From Planctomycetia bacterium (GTDB lineage: Bacteria > Planctomycetota > Planctomycetia > Gemmatales > Gemmataceae): 42,590 nucleotides of DNA. Where the stretch lies: contig SYHD01000221.1 in the NCBI GenBank assembly GCA_005799265.1, positions 1 through 42,590 of the forward strand. The letters are read 5' to 3'. A model generated the notes under the pieces. That model searched no databases. It saw only the letters and a program-made list of their open reading frames with translations, and had not been told where the DNA came from. Below, piece after piece: positions 1-8,537 of the stretch. How positions within the stretch are numbered: position 1 is the stretch's first letter; each line of letters starts with the position of its first letter. The position numbers and the translations under genes are program-made.

Positions 1-50
1 CCTCACCCCCGACCCCTCTCCCCCTGAGTACAGGGGGAGAGGGGAGGTGA
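1..50. repeat. Palindromic repeat, CCTCACCCCC family (intergenic copy)
   Basis: Perfect 14-bp inverted repeat at 13-26 and 31-44 around a 4-base loop, preceded by CCTCACCCCC. The same arrangement recurs inside coding genes at 23110-23150 and, inverted, at 30190-30226. It lies just beyond the stop codon of the minus-strand kinase, so it could also help end that transcript, but there is no T-tract. Confidence 0.8.
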
Positions 51-95
51 ACGGTTACCAAACGAACTTTGGATTCGCGACGGGCGAATGCACCA

Positions 96-3000
96 TCACG
101 GAGTCTTGATCTCGCTTACGAGCTTCTTGAACTCCGGACGCGAGCGCACGGCCTCAAGATCGGGATCGACGGCCAGCTTCCGTCGGTCCTCGGGCGACTT
201 GAAGAGGCCCGCCGCGTGCGCGCCGCTGAGCAGCTTCACCGACGCTGCCGTGTAATCGGCCGCCAACTTCTGGCGCTCGGACGCCGGCAGTTTCGTGTCC
301 GCTTCCACGGCCGCAACCGCGAGCGAATAGACGCACGCAAAGCTATACATCGCTCCGGGAGTCTTCACCAGCGGCAACAACAAGGCGGCTTCCTTGGTTG
401 CTTCGACATGCTTGCCCGCCCGCGCCAGTGTCGCCGCGCGCGGAAGTTGCAGCAGCGGCCTGTCCTTCTCCTGTGTCAGGGCGATAGCGCGATTCCAATC
501 CGCAAGCGCGTCGGCATGATTTTTCAACGCCGTCAACGCCTTGGCTCGACCCATGTGAGCGTCGCGCAGCGCTTCTTTGACCGACGCGCTGTTTGGAGTC
601 TTCACCTTGCTGGCGTCGAGCATCGCCAGCGCCTGCGTGTAAAGCGGCTGCGCTTCCATAGGTTTGCCGACGAACAGCGTCAGATTACCGAGGTTGCTGA
701 AGGTCGTCGACAAACCGACGGCGAAATCGACCTCGTTGGGATAGGCCGCGACGAGCTGCTCCCAGATCGTTTTTGCTTTGTGGTAGACTTCGAAGGCTTT
801 GTCGGTCTTGCTTTCTTGATAATACAGCAAGCCCAGGCCGTTGAGAGCTTGCGCCTGTCTGGCGCGGAGGTCGGGAGCTTTGGCGGATAGCTTCTCCAGT
901 ATCTGGATGGCTTCCAGATACGCGGCCTCCGCTTCCTTGCCGTGATGGTGCGATCGGCCAACCTCGCCGAGCGCGAAGAGCCCCCCCGCGAGGTTGCTCT
1001 CGAACGCTAGATCATCCTTTTGCACAAGGACCAGCTTGCGCTGCGTCGCCACCGCTTGCAGAGCGGCCTCGTCGGCTTTCTTCGCGTTGGCCGTTTCGCG
1101 ATAGGCGCGCGCGATGGCCGCGTAGGTCTCGGCGAGCATCTTGTGGAAGTCGGTATGAGTGGGGTGTCTTTCCATCAGCGCCTTCCAGATGCGCGCCGCC
1201 TCCTCGTAGCCTGCGGCTTCGTCGCCGTGTGCCGGGCCGCCCTGCGTTTGCAGATCGCCAAGATTGAAGTGGGTGCGGGCGAGATCATCCTGATACTGGC
1301 TGATGTACGGATGCGCGTCGGCAAGCTGCTTTTGAATCTTGAGCGCCGCCTGGTATTCCGCTGCGGCGTCTTTGCCGATCGACTTGAAGAGCACGGCTCG
1401 ATTGTTATGGCTTGTTGCCAGCTCGCGTTGATATAGTGCAACTTCCGGATGGGCCTCGACAAGCGCCTGCCGCGCGGCGAGAGCGGCCGCATAGATTTTC
1501 TCCGCTTCCGGGAGCTGGCGATTGTCTTGATAGACGTTACCCAGGCCGAGCTGGCTGCGCGACAGCCCAACCCGAAAATGTTCCTCCTTGGCGTTGTGCT
1601 GCAATAACTGTTCCCAAACGCCGATGGCTTTTCCGTAAAACTCCTCGGCTTTGTCGGCCTTGCGGAGTTGCCGATAAACTCGGCCGAGGTGATGATAGCA
1701 CGCCGCCAGTTCGCTCTTGTAATCAAGATTCGCCTCGTTTGTGGGCAGTGTCTGGAACAACTCGGCCGCCTCCTCCAACAGCTTGATCGCTTTGGGCTTG
1801 GAGTCGATGTCGGCCGTGATCAGCGCGAGCCGCAATGTTGCCGTGCCCAACTCGCCTTGATAGGTAGGATTGCCGGCGTGGACCTTGAGAAACTTTGCGT
1901 AGTACCTAGCCGCCGTTTCGAGCAGCTCCTTGCGCAACGGCTGCATGCCCGGCTCGTTCAGTAATCGTTGTTCGCTCACCGAGATGAAATAGCGATCCAC
2001 CGCCCGGCGCGCGAGAAGATAATTCTCCTCGACCTTCTCCTTTTGCTTGCGAACCTCCTTCTCCTGCTCTTGCGCGTGCTCTTTGGCGACGCGCTCACGA
2101 TCCTTCGCCTTGCGTTCGCGGTCGTTGGCGGCCGTCAACAGAAAGTTCACGACGATCAGACCCACCAGCGTAACCAGCACCGCCGACGCCGCACCTGTCA
2201 CCATCGTCGCATGACGGCCGATCCAGCGGCGCGTCCTGACCGTCCACGGCTCCGGCCACGCGGTCACGGGTTCATCCGCAAGCCAATGTTCGAGGTCGTC
2301 CGCGAGTTCGCGCGGCGACGCATAGCGATCCGCGGGATTCAGGGCCATCGCCTTCATGCATACGGCTTCGAGCGGCGCGGGTACATCGCTTTTTACCTCG
2401 CGCGCTCTAAGAATCTCCCCTCGCTGGACCTTACGTAGTATGGTGCCGACGTCGCTGTTGCCGATGGGCGATTTGCCGGTGAGCACGCAGAATAGCGTCG
2501 CGCCGAGGCTGTAAATGTCGCTGGCGGGGCCGAGTAGATCGAGTCGGCCGGCGGCTTGCTCCGGGCTCATGAATTGCGGCGTGCCGACTGCGGCCCCGGC
2601 GATCGTCTCGGAGGCCGAGCTGAGTGAGGCCGGGATGAGCGAGCCTTCGCCGGCGTTGGTCGCGATCGCGCCTTGGGCCGGTTCGCCAAGTACCTTCGCG
2701 AGCCCCCAATCAACGACGATCGTCTCGCCGTATTTGCCGAGCATGACGTTGGCCGGCTTCAGATCGCGATGGATAATGCCGCGGGAGTGGGCGTAGCTGA
2801 TGGCGTCGCAGACCTCGAGAAACCGGCGCAGCAAGGAGCGCAGAATCACCACGCGCTGGCCCGAGTTCAGGCTTGCCGGGTCCGCCTTGTGAAATTGGTC
2901 GATCGCATCCTTGAGGCTGTCGCCGCGGATGAAACGCATCGCATAATAAGGCCGGCCATCCGGATAGACGCCGAGCCCGTAGACCGGCACGATGCCCGGA

Positions 3001-3629
3001 TGCTCCAGTCCGCCGGTGATCTCCGCTTCGATCATGAAGCGATCTCGGCTATCCTTGTGGTCCGCCTGCCTCTCCAGGATCTCCTTGAGCGCGACCTCGC
3101 GATTCAGCTCCTCGTCGCGCGCGACAAATACTTCGCCCAGGCCCCCTTTGGCGTGAGGCCGCACGATGCGAAAGCGCATGCCGGTCGTCGGCCGCGCCGT
3201 GCTCTGCGAGGGGGCGATGGTCGCGTACCTATCGGCCGCGTGGGCCGGCACATGAGCAAGGTTCGCCTGTACGTCGAGGGTCGCATACATATCGGCTGCG
3301 CTGGCCGGCACATGAGCAAGGCTCGCCTGTACGTCGAGATCGGCGATCCGTTCGAGGTCGGTGCGCACGTCGACCGCCGCGCTGACGGCGGCCAGGCTCT
3401 TTTCGACATCGTCGCCATGTTGCACGAGATGTTTGCGTACGAGAGCGTCGAGCAAGACGCGAGTATCCTCCGCGAGCGCCTTCTGGGATTGAAGAATCTC
3501 GCCGAGCGATTTGGTCTTGTCGAACACCCATCCTTGCATGGCCGTGATGAGTTGTTCGCGGCTGATGAAGTCCATCTGCAGCGCCAGGATGCCGAACAAG
3601 AGATTATGATCCGCGGCGGGTTGCGGCAT
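96..3629 (-). CDS. Membrane Ser/Thr protein kinase with TPR repeats
   Basis: A planctomycete-type Hanks kinase that phosphorylates Ser/Thr on unknown partners. I chose the start at 3629 (1177 aa) because GGAG sits 8 nt upstream and the protein then begins MPQPAADHN, directly before an N-terminal segment (about 8-70) that I associate with such kinases; an open frame continues to 3728. Kinase domain about 151-450: glycine-rich loop KGGLGEV, catalytic Lys in VALKE (K182), HRDLKPANV (D289), and DWG (307-309) instead of DFG, common in this family, then GTPQFMSPEQ. One membrane segment lies at about 476-499, followed by a charged coiled coil and a long TPR region (about 560-1160) expected outside the cytoplasm. 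Residues 98-137 are two tandem copies of a 20-residue unit. No adjacent gene shows the substrate; the cyclase upstream on the same strand suggests a signalling cluster. Confidence 0.93.
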   Translation of the reverse strand: MPQPAADHNLLFGILALQMDFISREQLITAMQGWVFDKTKSLGEILQSQKALAEDTRVLLDALVRKHLVQHGDDVEKSLAAVSAAVDVRTDLERIADLDVQASLAHVPASAADMYATLDVQANLAHVPAHAADRYATIAPSQSTARPTTGMRFRIVRPHAKGGLGEVFVARDEELNREVALKEILERQADHKDSRDRFMIEAEITGGLEHPGIVPVYGLGVYPDGRPYYAMRFIRGDSLKDAIDQFHKADPASLNSGQRVVILRSLLRRFLEVCDAISYAHSRGIIHRDLKPANVMLGKYGETIVVDWGLAKVLGEPAQGAIATNAGEGSLIPASLSSASETIAGAAVGTPQFMSPEQAAGRLDLLGPASDIYSLGATLFCVLTGKSPIGNSDVGTILRKVQRGEILRAREVKSDVPAPLEAVCMKAMALNPADRYASPRELADDLEHWLADEPVTAWPEPWTVRTRRWIGRHATMVTGAASAVLVTLVGLIVVNFLLTAANDRERKAKDRERVAKEHAQEQEKEVRKQKEKVEENYLLARRAVDRYFISVSEQRLLNEPGMQPLRKELLETAARYYAKFLKVHAGNPTYQGELGTATLRLALITADIDSKPKAIKLLEEAAELFQTLPTNEANLDYKSELAACYHHLGRVYRQLRKADKAEEFYGKAIGVWEQLLQHNAKEEHFRVGLSRSQLGLGNVYQDNRQLPEAEKIYAAALAARQALVEAHPEVALYQRELATSHNNRAVLFKSIGKDAAAEYQAALKIQKQLADAHPYISQYQDDLARTHFNLGDLQTQGGPAHGDEAAGYEEAARIWKALMERHPTHTDFHKMLAETYAAIARAYRETANAKKADEAALQAVATQRKLVLVQKDDLAFESNLAGGLFALGEVGRSHHHGKEAEAAYLEAIQILEKLSAKAPDLRARQAQALNGLGLLYYQESKTDKAFEVYHKAKTIWEQLVAAYPNEVDFAVGLSTTFSNLGNLTLFVGKPMEAQPLYTQALAMLDASKVKTPNSASVKEALRDAHMGRAKALTALKNHADALADWNRAIALTQEKDRPLLQLPRAATLARAGKHVEATKEAALLLPLVKTPGAMYSFACVYSLAVAAVEADTKLPASERQKLAADYTAASVKLLSGAHAAGLFKSPEDRRKLAVDPDLEAVRSRPEFKKLVSEIKTP
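3221..3340 (-). repeat. 60-bp tandem duplication inside the kinase gene
   Basis: Two adjacent 60-bp units (3221-3280, 3281-3340) differ at only a few bases and encode consecutive 20-residue blocks, each starting LDVQA and ending YAT. They lie in the linker between the N-terminal domain and the kinase domain. Confidence 0.85.
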
Positions 3630-3890
3630 GATTCTGACTCCGGTAGATGGTTGCGAAGCACGCGTCTCATCAAGCCTCATGCTGGCGGAAAAAAAACACC
3701 TTCGTGAATGAATGGAGTCCGCCATCACACGCGCTGAAGCAAGTCGATCGCCAGACCCGCGCTCGTGATCCGAGCGATGTATGTGCGACGGATCAGTCTT
3801 GCACCACGCAAGCGGATCGGTCCCAGATGGAGCAGGAAGATGTTTTCGCCCTCAAGATAGCCTGCAGGTTCGCCTCGGATCGCACGACGG
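3630..3890. other. Intergenic region between kinase and cyclase
   Basis: About 260 bp separate the two minus-strand genes. The kinase ribosome-binding site is at the low end. A minus-strand open frame through 3728-3870 reads like protein (about 45 residues, including GYLEGENIFLLHLGP) but has no independent start and is out of frame with the cyclase. I see no clear promoter, terminator or RNA gene. Confidence 0.5.
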
Positions 3891-5702
3891 TCACTTCCCT
3901 TCCAGGACCATAACCGGATCGAACGGCACCGGCGTCTCGACCAGGCAGTCGACCGTGCGCGACAGGAGCAGCAGGGCGGGGCCATCGTTGGGGTAGTCGA
4001 TTACCAGTTGGCCGAGGATGCGGCAGGCCTGGCGGAATTCTCCTTTGGTGAAGAGTTGCCAGGCTTCTTCGTAGCCTTTTTTCAAGGAGGCCCAAGATTT
4101 GTCGCCGGTACCGACGAGTTCGAAGAGCGTCACCGGCTGTGCGATGTTAACGACGCGGACCTGGCAGAGTCGGCGGGCGTCATGGCTGCCGTCGAGCAAG
4201 GCGTAGGTGGCATCGGTGATGAGGAGCCACGACTTGAGGTACTTCGTGCAGCCCTGGACTCGGCTCGCCAGATTGACGGTGTTGCCCAGAGGGCCGTACT
4301 TGAATTTCAATTTCGACCCGACGTTGCCGACCACGGCTGCTCCGCTGTTGATGCCGATGCCGAAGTTCAACGGTTCCTCGAGAACGGGCTGCCAGCGTTC
4401 GTTGAGGCGAGGCAAGCTCTGGAACATGGCGAGCGCGGCCGCACAGGCGCGCGCGGCGTGATCGGGCTGATCTTCCGGAGCGCCCCACATCGCCATCACT
4501 GCATCGCCGACGTAATCGACGACCACGCCGTCGCGGTCTTGCACGCATTGCGTCAATACCCCCATAACATCGGAGAGCCATTCGACCGCTCTGTCGGGAC
4601 CAAGACGTTCCGTGATGCGGCTGAAACCGCTGATATCGCAGAAGAGGATCGTGACTATCGTATCGCGGCCTTCGAGCAATTCAGGATGATCGGCGAGCTT
4701 GGCGCCGAGACGTTGGCCGAAATACTGCTCCATATTCAGGCGTGCTTGCAAGGCGGCGCGTTCCTGATCGACCCGCGCGAGCCCGGAGGCGATGCCGCTG
4801 GCGAGAACCTCAACGAGCATCGCTTCGAGCTGCGAGATCGGATCGAGTGCCTTGGCGCCGGTGAGCCGGCGTTCGCCGTAAACGGCGCCGATGACCGTCC
4901 CCTTGCGGTCGAGTATCGGGGCGGCAACGATGGCTTCGAGGCCCAACGTCGAGGAGGTCAGGTCGGGAACCTGCCAGAATGTCTTCTTCTCGCGCAGCAC
5001 GTTGTTCAAAACGCGGCTGCTCGGCCGCCACTCCTGCGGCGTCGATTTGCGCGAACGGAGTTCGAGTGCCTTCTCCTGCCATTGGCCGTTGACGTACAGC
5101 AGTACGCGGCCTGAATCGAGGTTGACGAGGTCTACTAGCGCCTTCGCCCCCTTGGCGTAGAAGTCCTCCGAACCGGCGGCGCTATGCAATAGCCCGATAA
5201 ACGCCTGGATCCACGACATCAGATGTCCAGTGTCCATCGTCGCGCGCCCGTCGTCGCGCTCCAGGGTGGCCTGCATGCCAAGCAGGAGCGAGCCCGCCCC
5301 CGGCGCCAGGCTCGCCATCGGCAGGCTCTGCATCATCTGGTCGTCTTCGCTCGGCTGGACACGCAGCACCTTGCGGCCGACCCTCAGCACGATCGGCAAT
5401 GTCACCTTGCACGAATCGCCGGGGACGAGGTTTTGATCGTTGGGCAAGCCGACCATCAGCTTGTTGCTTCGGTTGCCAAGCAGGAATTGGCCGTCGGTCA
5501 AGGGTTCGACGCTCAGGTGTTGGCGAGAGATTGTGATGTCGTCAAGGGGAGCGATGACGACGCGCCAGACGTTGTTGGCGAGGGTGTGCGACGGCTGCTT
5601 CTCGTCCTTGGTCTGCTGCCGGCCGATCTCAGCTTTGCCCATAAGATCGGCGATGTAGACGTGTCCGCTGTCGTAGACGCGCAACTGCCAACGATTGTTC
5701 AT
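3891..5702 (-). CDS. FHA-GAF-adenylate/guanylate cyclase (class III)
   Basis: A 603-residue predicted cytoplasmic nucleotide cyclase. An N-terminal FHA domain (about 1-118) has the phosphothreonine-binding signature EIGRQ (25-29), SRQH (59-62) and NRS (77-79). A GAF-like sensory domain follows (about 165-310). A class III cyclase domain (about 345-530) has metal-binding aspartates in FCDISGF (D356) and DYVGDA (D400) and the transition-state motif NTVNLASR (N477, R481). All key catalytic residues I looked for are present, so it is probably active; whether the product is cAMP or cGMP cannot be read with confidence. The FHA domain would recruit it to phosphorylated Thr, which fits the kinase encoded next on the same strand. 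The ribosome-binding site is weak. A TATAAT lies about 52 nt upstream of the start. Confidence 0.93.
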   Translation of the reverse strand: MNNRWQLRVYDSGHVYIADLMGKAEIGRQQTKDEKQPSHTLANNVWRVVIAPLDDITISRQHLSVEPLTDGQFLLGNRSNKLMVGLPNDQNLVPGDSCKVTLPIVLRVGRKVLRVQPSEDDQMMQSLPMASLAPGAGSLLLGMQATLERDDGRATMDTGHLMSWIQAFIGLLHSAAGSEDFYAKGAKALVDLVNLDSGRVLLYVNGQWQEKALELRSRKSTPQEWRPSSRVLNNVLREKKTFWQVPDLTSSTLGLEAIVAAPILDRKGTVIGAVYGERRLTGAKALDPISQLEAMLVEVLASGIASGLARVDQERAALQARLNMEQYFGQRLGAKLADHPELLEGRDTIVTILFCDISGFSRITERLGPDRAVEWLSDVMGVLTQCVQDRDGVVVDYVGDAVMAMWGAPEDQPDHAARACAAALAMFQSLPRLNERWQPVLEEPLNFGIGINSGAAVVGNVGSKLKFKYGPLGNTVNLASRVQGCTKYLKSWLLITDATYALLDGSHDARRLCQVRVVNIAQPVTLFELVGTGDKSWASLKKGYEEAWQLFTKGEFRQACRILGQLVIDYPNDGPALLLLSRTVDCLVETPVPFDPVMVLEGK

Positions 5703-5753
5703 GATGCCATCCGCTCTTCGGGTCGCCCAAGCGCCTCAACAAGTCTCTCGTGT

Positions 5754-5782
5754 ATTATAGATAGGGAGTGGACGAATGGAAT
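5754..5782 (-). promoter_or_regulatory. Candidate promoter for the cyclase gene
   Basis: On the minus strand a perfect TATAAT (5759-5754) lies about 52 nt upstream of the cyclase start. The hexamer 17 nt further upstream (5782-5777, ATTCCA) is a poor -35, so the call rests mainly on the -10 box. Confidence 0.35.
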
Positions 5783-5977
5783 TCCGATTGTTTTCGACAA
5801 GGCGTGCCTGGAGCACCGGCCTATTCGATGCCCTTGCCCGCGCCACGCCGGGGACGATTGGGACCACTGGGAGACAGGCTACCCATCAATCACCCGCCTC
5901 GGCTTGAATGAAGACCAAGACGTGCTTATCATGAAGACACGGACAGGCCGTACACGCGACATGTGCAGGACTCTCTC

Positions 5978-6376
5978 ATGGTCAGACTGAGCATCTGGGC
6001 CGACAGCCGGCTCGAAATTGATCGGCACAAATGGATCGAAAGCCAGCGTGCCGGCTTCGACAAGGGGGAGGTCGCGGTCTGCGACTGGATCGGCGCCCAT
6101 TGGCAAGGCTACCTGCGCGCCAAATGGCTGGAGCATCTGCAGGGCAGCGCCTTCTGGATCGAACTCGATCGCGCCAATTACGGCAAACTGCAAACCGACT
6201 TTCGCGACAGGGAACTACTCTTGGATCGCATCATCGATCGCTTCAAGGCCGGTCAGGAAAACTTGCACATCATTCTCTGGGCCCTCGACTGGCACATCCC
6301 GATGGACGACGTCCTCGACATTCTCGAAGCTCTCGACGTCAACAGCTCACGTCTGGTCTATCAATTCCATGGCTGA
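5978..6376 (+). CDS. Conserved hypothetical protein (132 aa)
   Basis: I do not recognise a named domain. The protein is soluble, with no signal peptide or membrane segment, and rich in Trp and charged residues (HKWIES, DWIGAHW, RAKWLEHLQG, ALDWHIP), suggesting a compact alpha-helical fold. I chose the ATG at 5978, with AGGA 8-11 nt upstream; a GTG at 5963 in the same frame would add five residues. Similar short proteins with an HKWIES-like start exist, as far as I recall, in other planctomycetes, but without an assigned function. It is divergent from the cyclase, with 275 bp between the two starts. Confidence 0.7.
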   Translation: MVRLSIWADSRLEIDRHKWIESQRAGFDKGEVAVCDWIGAHWQGYLRAKWLEHLQGSAFWIELDRANYGKLQTDFRDRELLLDRIIDRFKAGQENLHIILWALDWHIPMDDVLDILEALDVNSSRLVYQFHG

Positions 6377-6517
6377 TGCCAGTGACCTGGCGCGTCGCTA
6401 CCGGCGCCCGAAAATCCGACAAAAATCTGAAAGCAAGGAACTTTTTCGCCAACGGCTCGTCAAACTTTGCGTCATGAGATGTAAGAGCGATGTCCCCTTC
6501 ACACAAGGAGTCGATAC

Positions 6518-6865
6518 ATGATACGTCTTTCCGCAATCGCGTGCGCCCTGTTGGCCTGTGCGTTCCTCCTGAACACCGCGTCCGAAGGCGCTCAGCAGAA
6601 AAACCAGATGGTCAAGGGCACCATCAAGGAGGTGCAGACCGACAAGGACGTGCTGATCATCCTGCAAAATGTCAAGAAGGACAAGGTCGATCGCGAACTC
6701 AGCATCGAGCAGACGACCGAATTCATCGTCACCAGGGCAGGCGTCACGAAGACCGCCACCGGTTCCGCGGGCTTGAAGCTCCTCGAAGGCGCGAAGGGCG
6801 CCATGGTCAACGTGAAATGCGACAAAGACGTGAAAGTGTTGCAAGTGAAGGCAACGATCAAGTAG
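6518..6865 (+). CDS. Small secreted hypothetical protein (115 aa)
   Basis: The start is well supported by AAGGAG 8 nt upstream. The N-terminus is a signal peptide (hydrophobic core AIACALLACAFLL) with likely cleavage after about residue 25. The mature part of about 90 residues is Lys- and Val-rich with alternating beta-strand patterns (KGTIKEVQTDKDVLIILQNV) and ends in VKATIK, suggesting a small beta-barrel such as an OB-like or DUF5666-like fold, but I cannot assign it. It stands alone, with 141 bp before and 241 bp after it. Confidence 0.75.
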   Translation: MIRLSAIACALLACAFLLNTASEGAQQKNQMVKGTIKEVQTDKDVLIILQNVKKDKVDRELSIEQTTEFIVTRAGVTKTATGSAGLKLLEGAKGAMVNVKCDKDVKVLQVKATIK

Positions 6866-6990
6866 AGTAGGCATCACGCTAGGCCTGATGGCTTCTTGGC
6901 ACATGGCGCGGCTCGCACCCACCGGACCACGCCCGTTTTTCTCATTCATTCCTGCCGAGCTTGTTTTTCTTCTCGGAACGCAGAAACAGT

Positions 6991-7028
6991 TTTGGGGGCG
7001 CGACCTGAAATCAGGTCCCGCCCCCAAA
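6991..7028. repeat. Intergenic stem-loop (18-bp arms)
   Basis: Arms 6991-7008 and 7011-7028 are complementary at 17 of 18 positions around a 2-base centre; the outer part is TTTGGGGGCG. There is no T-tract after it, so it is more repeat-like than a classical terminator. It lies in the 241-bp gap between the small secreted protein and the DUF1080 gene. Confidence 0.75.
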
Positions 7029-7106
7029 GTCGTTCGTTGGGTGTGCTCGGCTCGCCAACGGGGTTCCATCCGGCTACGATGGAAGATAATCCCCATGAGG
7101 TGAGCC

Positions 7107-7910
7107 ATGAATCAAAGATGTCTGCTGCCGCTGGTTGCGTCCCTCTTCCTGATAGCGCTTGCGGATCTGCCCGCCGGCGACGTCACCAAGCCGCCCGAAG
7201 GCTTCAAATCGATCTTCAACGGCAAGGATCTCAAGGGCTGGGACGGCCTCGTCAAATATTGGTCGGTCGAGGATGGCGCCCTCACTGGCGTCGCCGACGG
7301 CAAGCTCGATTACAATCGCTTCATCGTCTGGCGCGGCGGCAAGCTTAAGAACTTCGAGCTGCGCGTCAAAGTCAAGGTCACTGCCAAGGGCAACAGCGGC
7401 ATCAACTATCGTTCGACTGAACGTCCCGACCTCGGCGAATCGGTCGTTACCGGCTATCAGTGCGACGTCGTGCCCAACCGCGCCGATTACAACGGCATGC
7501 TCTACGAAGAACGCGGCCGACGCATCCTGGCCCACACCGGCGAGAAGGTCATCATCGACAAGGACGGCCAACCGTGGGTCGTCGGCGCGTTCCCGCTCAA
7601 GGAATTCAAGCCCGATGAATGGCACGATTTCCACGTTTTGGTTCGCGGCAATCATCACCAGCACTGGATCGACGCCCATCCGACCGTGGACGTGATCGAC
7701 CTCGACGAAAAGGGCCGCAAGCTCGAAGGCGTGCTCGCTTTGCAAGTTCACGTCGGGCCGGCCATGAAGATTCAGTATAAGGACTTTTTCTTAAAGCACC
7801 TGCCTGACGACCTCGCGCTCATCACGCCGGAGATGGCGAAGATCCCGGCCAGCGCGGTCAAGGTGGTTCCGCAAGGGAAGGACAAGGCGAAGAAGCCGAA
7901 TGCGAAATGA
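7107..7910 (+). CDS. DUF1080 (3-keto-disaccharide hydrolase-like) secreted protein
   Basis: A 267-residue protein with a signal peptide (about 1-23) and one DUF1080 domain, a concanavalin-like beta-sandwich abundant in planctomycetes and recently linked to hydrolysis of 3-keto-glycosides. Family hallmarks are the opening GFKSIFNGKDLKGWDG, the core GNSGINYRS followed by GYQCDV, and the closing strand IQYKDFFLKHL. The start is supported by GAGGTGAG just upstream. The last codons overlap the open frame of the following sigma factor, so the two may be co-transcribed. A second DUF1080 gene is cut by the right edge of the window. Its substrate is not readable from sequence. Confidence 0.9.
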   Translation: MNQRCLLPLVASLFLIALADLPAGDVTKPPEGFKSIFNGKDLKGWDGLVKYWSVEDGALTGVADGKLDYNRFIVWRGGKLKNFELRVKVKVTAKGNSGINYRSTERPDLGESVVTGYQCDVVPNRADYNGMLYEERGRRILAHTGEKVIIDKDGQPWVVGAFPLKEFKPDEWHDFHVLVRGNHHQHWIDAHPTVDVIDLDEKGRKLEGVLALQVHVGPAMKIQYKDFFLKHLPDDLALITPEMAKIPASAVKVVPQGKDKAKKPNAK

Positions 7911-7920
7911 GTCCTCGGAT

Positions 7921-8514
7921 ATGGCCGACACGAATTCGCAACTGTCGCTGCTGCCGGATTTGTTGCAGCGCGCCGCGTCGGGCGAGGACGCGGCGCTCGA
8001 CGCCCTGTTGCGGCACTGCGGCGATCGCTTGACGCTGTTGACGCGGCGCATGCTGGGCGACTTCCAGCGCGTGCGCCGCTGGGCGGAGACGGACGATGTT
8101 TTACAGAGCGCCCTCATTCGTCTCGTCGGCGCCTTGCGTGACGTGAAGCCGGCGACGCCGCGCGATTTTCTCGCGTTGGCGGCGTTGCAGATTCGCCGCG
8201 AATTGTTGGACCTGGCGCGCCGCCATTATGGCCCGCACGGCATCGGCGCCAACCATGAGAGCCAGGCCGACGGCGATGCCCGGAACGATCCGTCGGACGT
8301 TCGCGACGAGCCGAGCTCACTGGCGCAATGGACCGAACTGCACGAGCAGATTGGTGCGCTGCCTGACGAGGAACGCGAAGTCGTTGGCCTAATTTTTTAC
8401 CAGGGAATGTCGCAAATGGAGGCGGCTGAACTCCTCGGTATTTCGCTACGCACGCTGCAAAGGCGTTGGCACGACGCGCTCGGCAAATTGCATCGCGTGT
8501 GGAATCGTGATTAG
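7921..8514 (+). CDS. ECF-type RNA polymerase sigma factor
   Basis: A 197-residue sigma-70 family protein. The sigma2 region (about 20-95) contains LLRHCGDRL, AETDDVLQSALIRL and AALQIRRELLDLARR. A linker rich in Asp and Ser follows, then a sigma4 helix-turn-helix (about 140-195) with LPDEEREVVGLIF and GMSQMEAAELLGISLRTLQ. An in-frame ATG at 7900 would add seven residues and overlap the DUF1080 stop; neither start has a strong ribosome-binding site. In planctomycetes such factors are typically encoded beside a Ser/Thr kinase of the type found here at 9698; in this window a pectate-lyase gene sits between them. No anti-sigma factor is visible. Confidence 0.9.
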   Translation: MADTNSQLSLLPDLLQRAASGEDAALDALLRHCGDRLTLLTRRMLGDFQRVRRWAETDDVLQSALIRLVGALRDVKPATPRDFLALAALQIRRELLDLARRHYGPHGIGANHESQADGDARNDPSDVRDEPSSLAQWTELHEQIGALPDEEREVVGLIFYQGMSQMEAAELLGISLRTLQRRWHDALGKLHRVWNRD

Positions 8515-8537
8515 ATTGTTTTCGTTGAGGGAGGGCC

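Noticed and set aside
2673-3707. 344-residue plus-strand open frame opposite the kinase
   Set aside because: Overlaps the kinase catalytic domain in antisense, without a ribosome-binding site or family resemblance.
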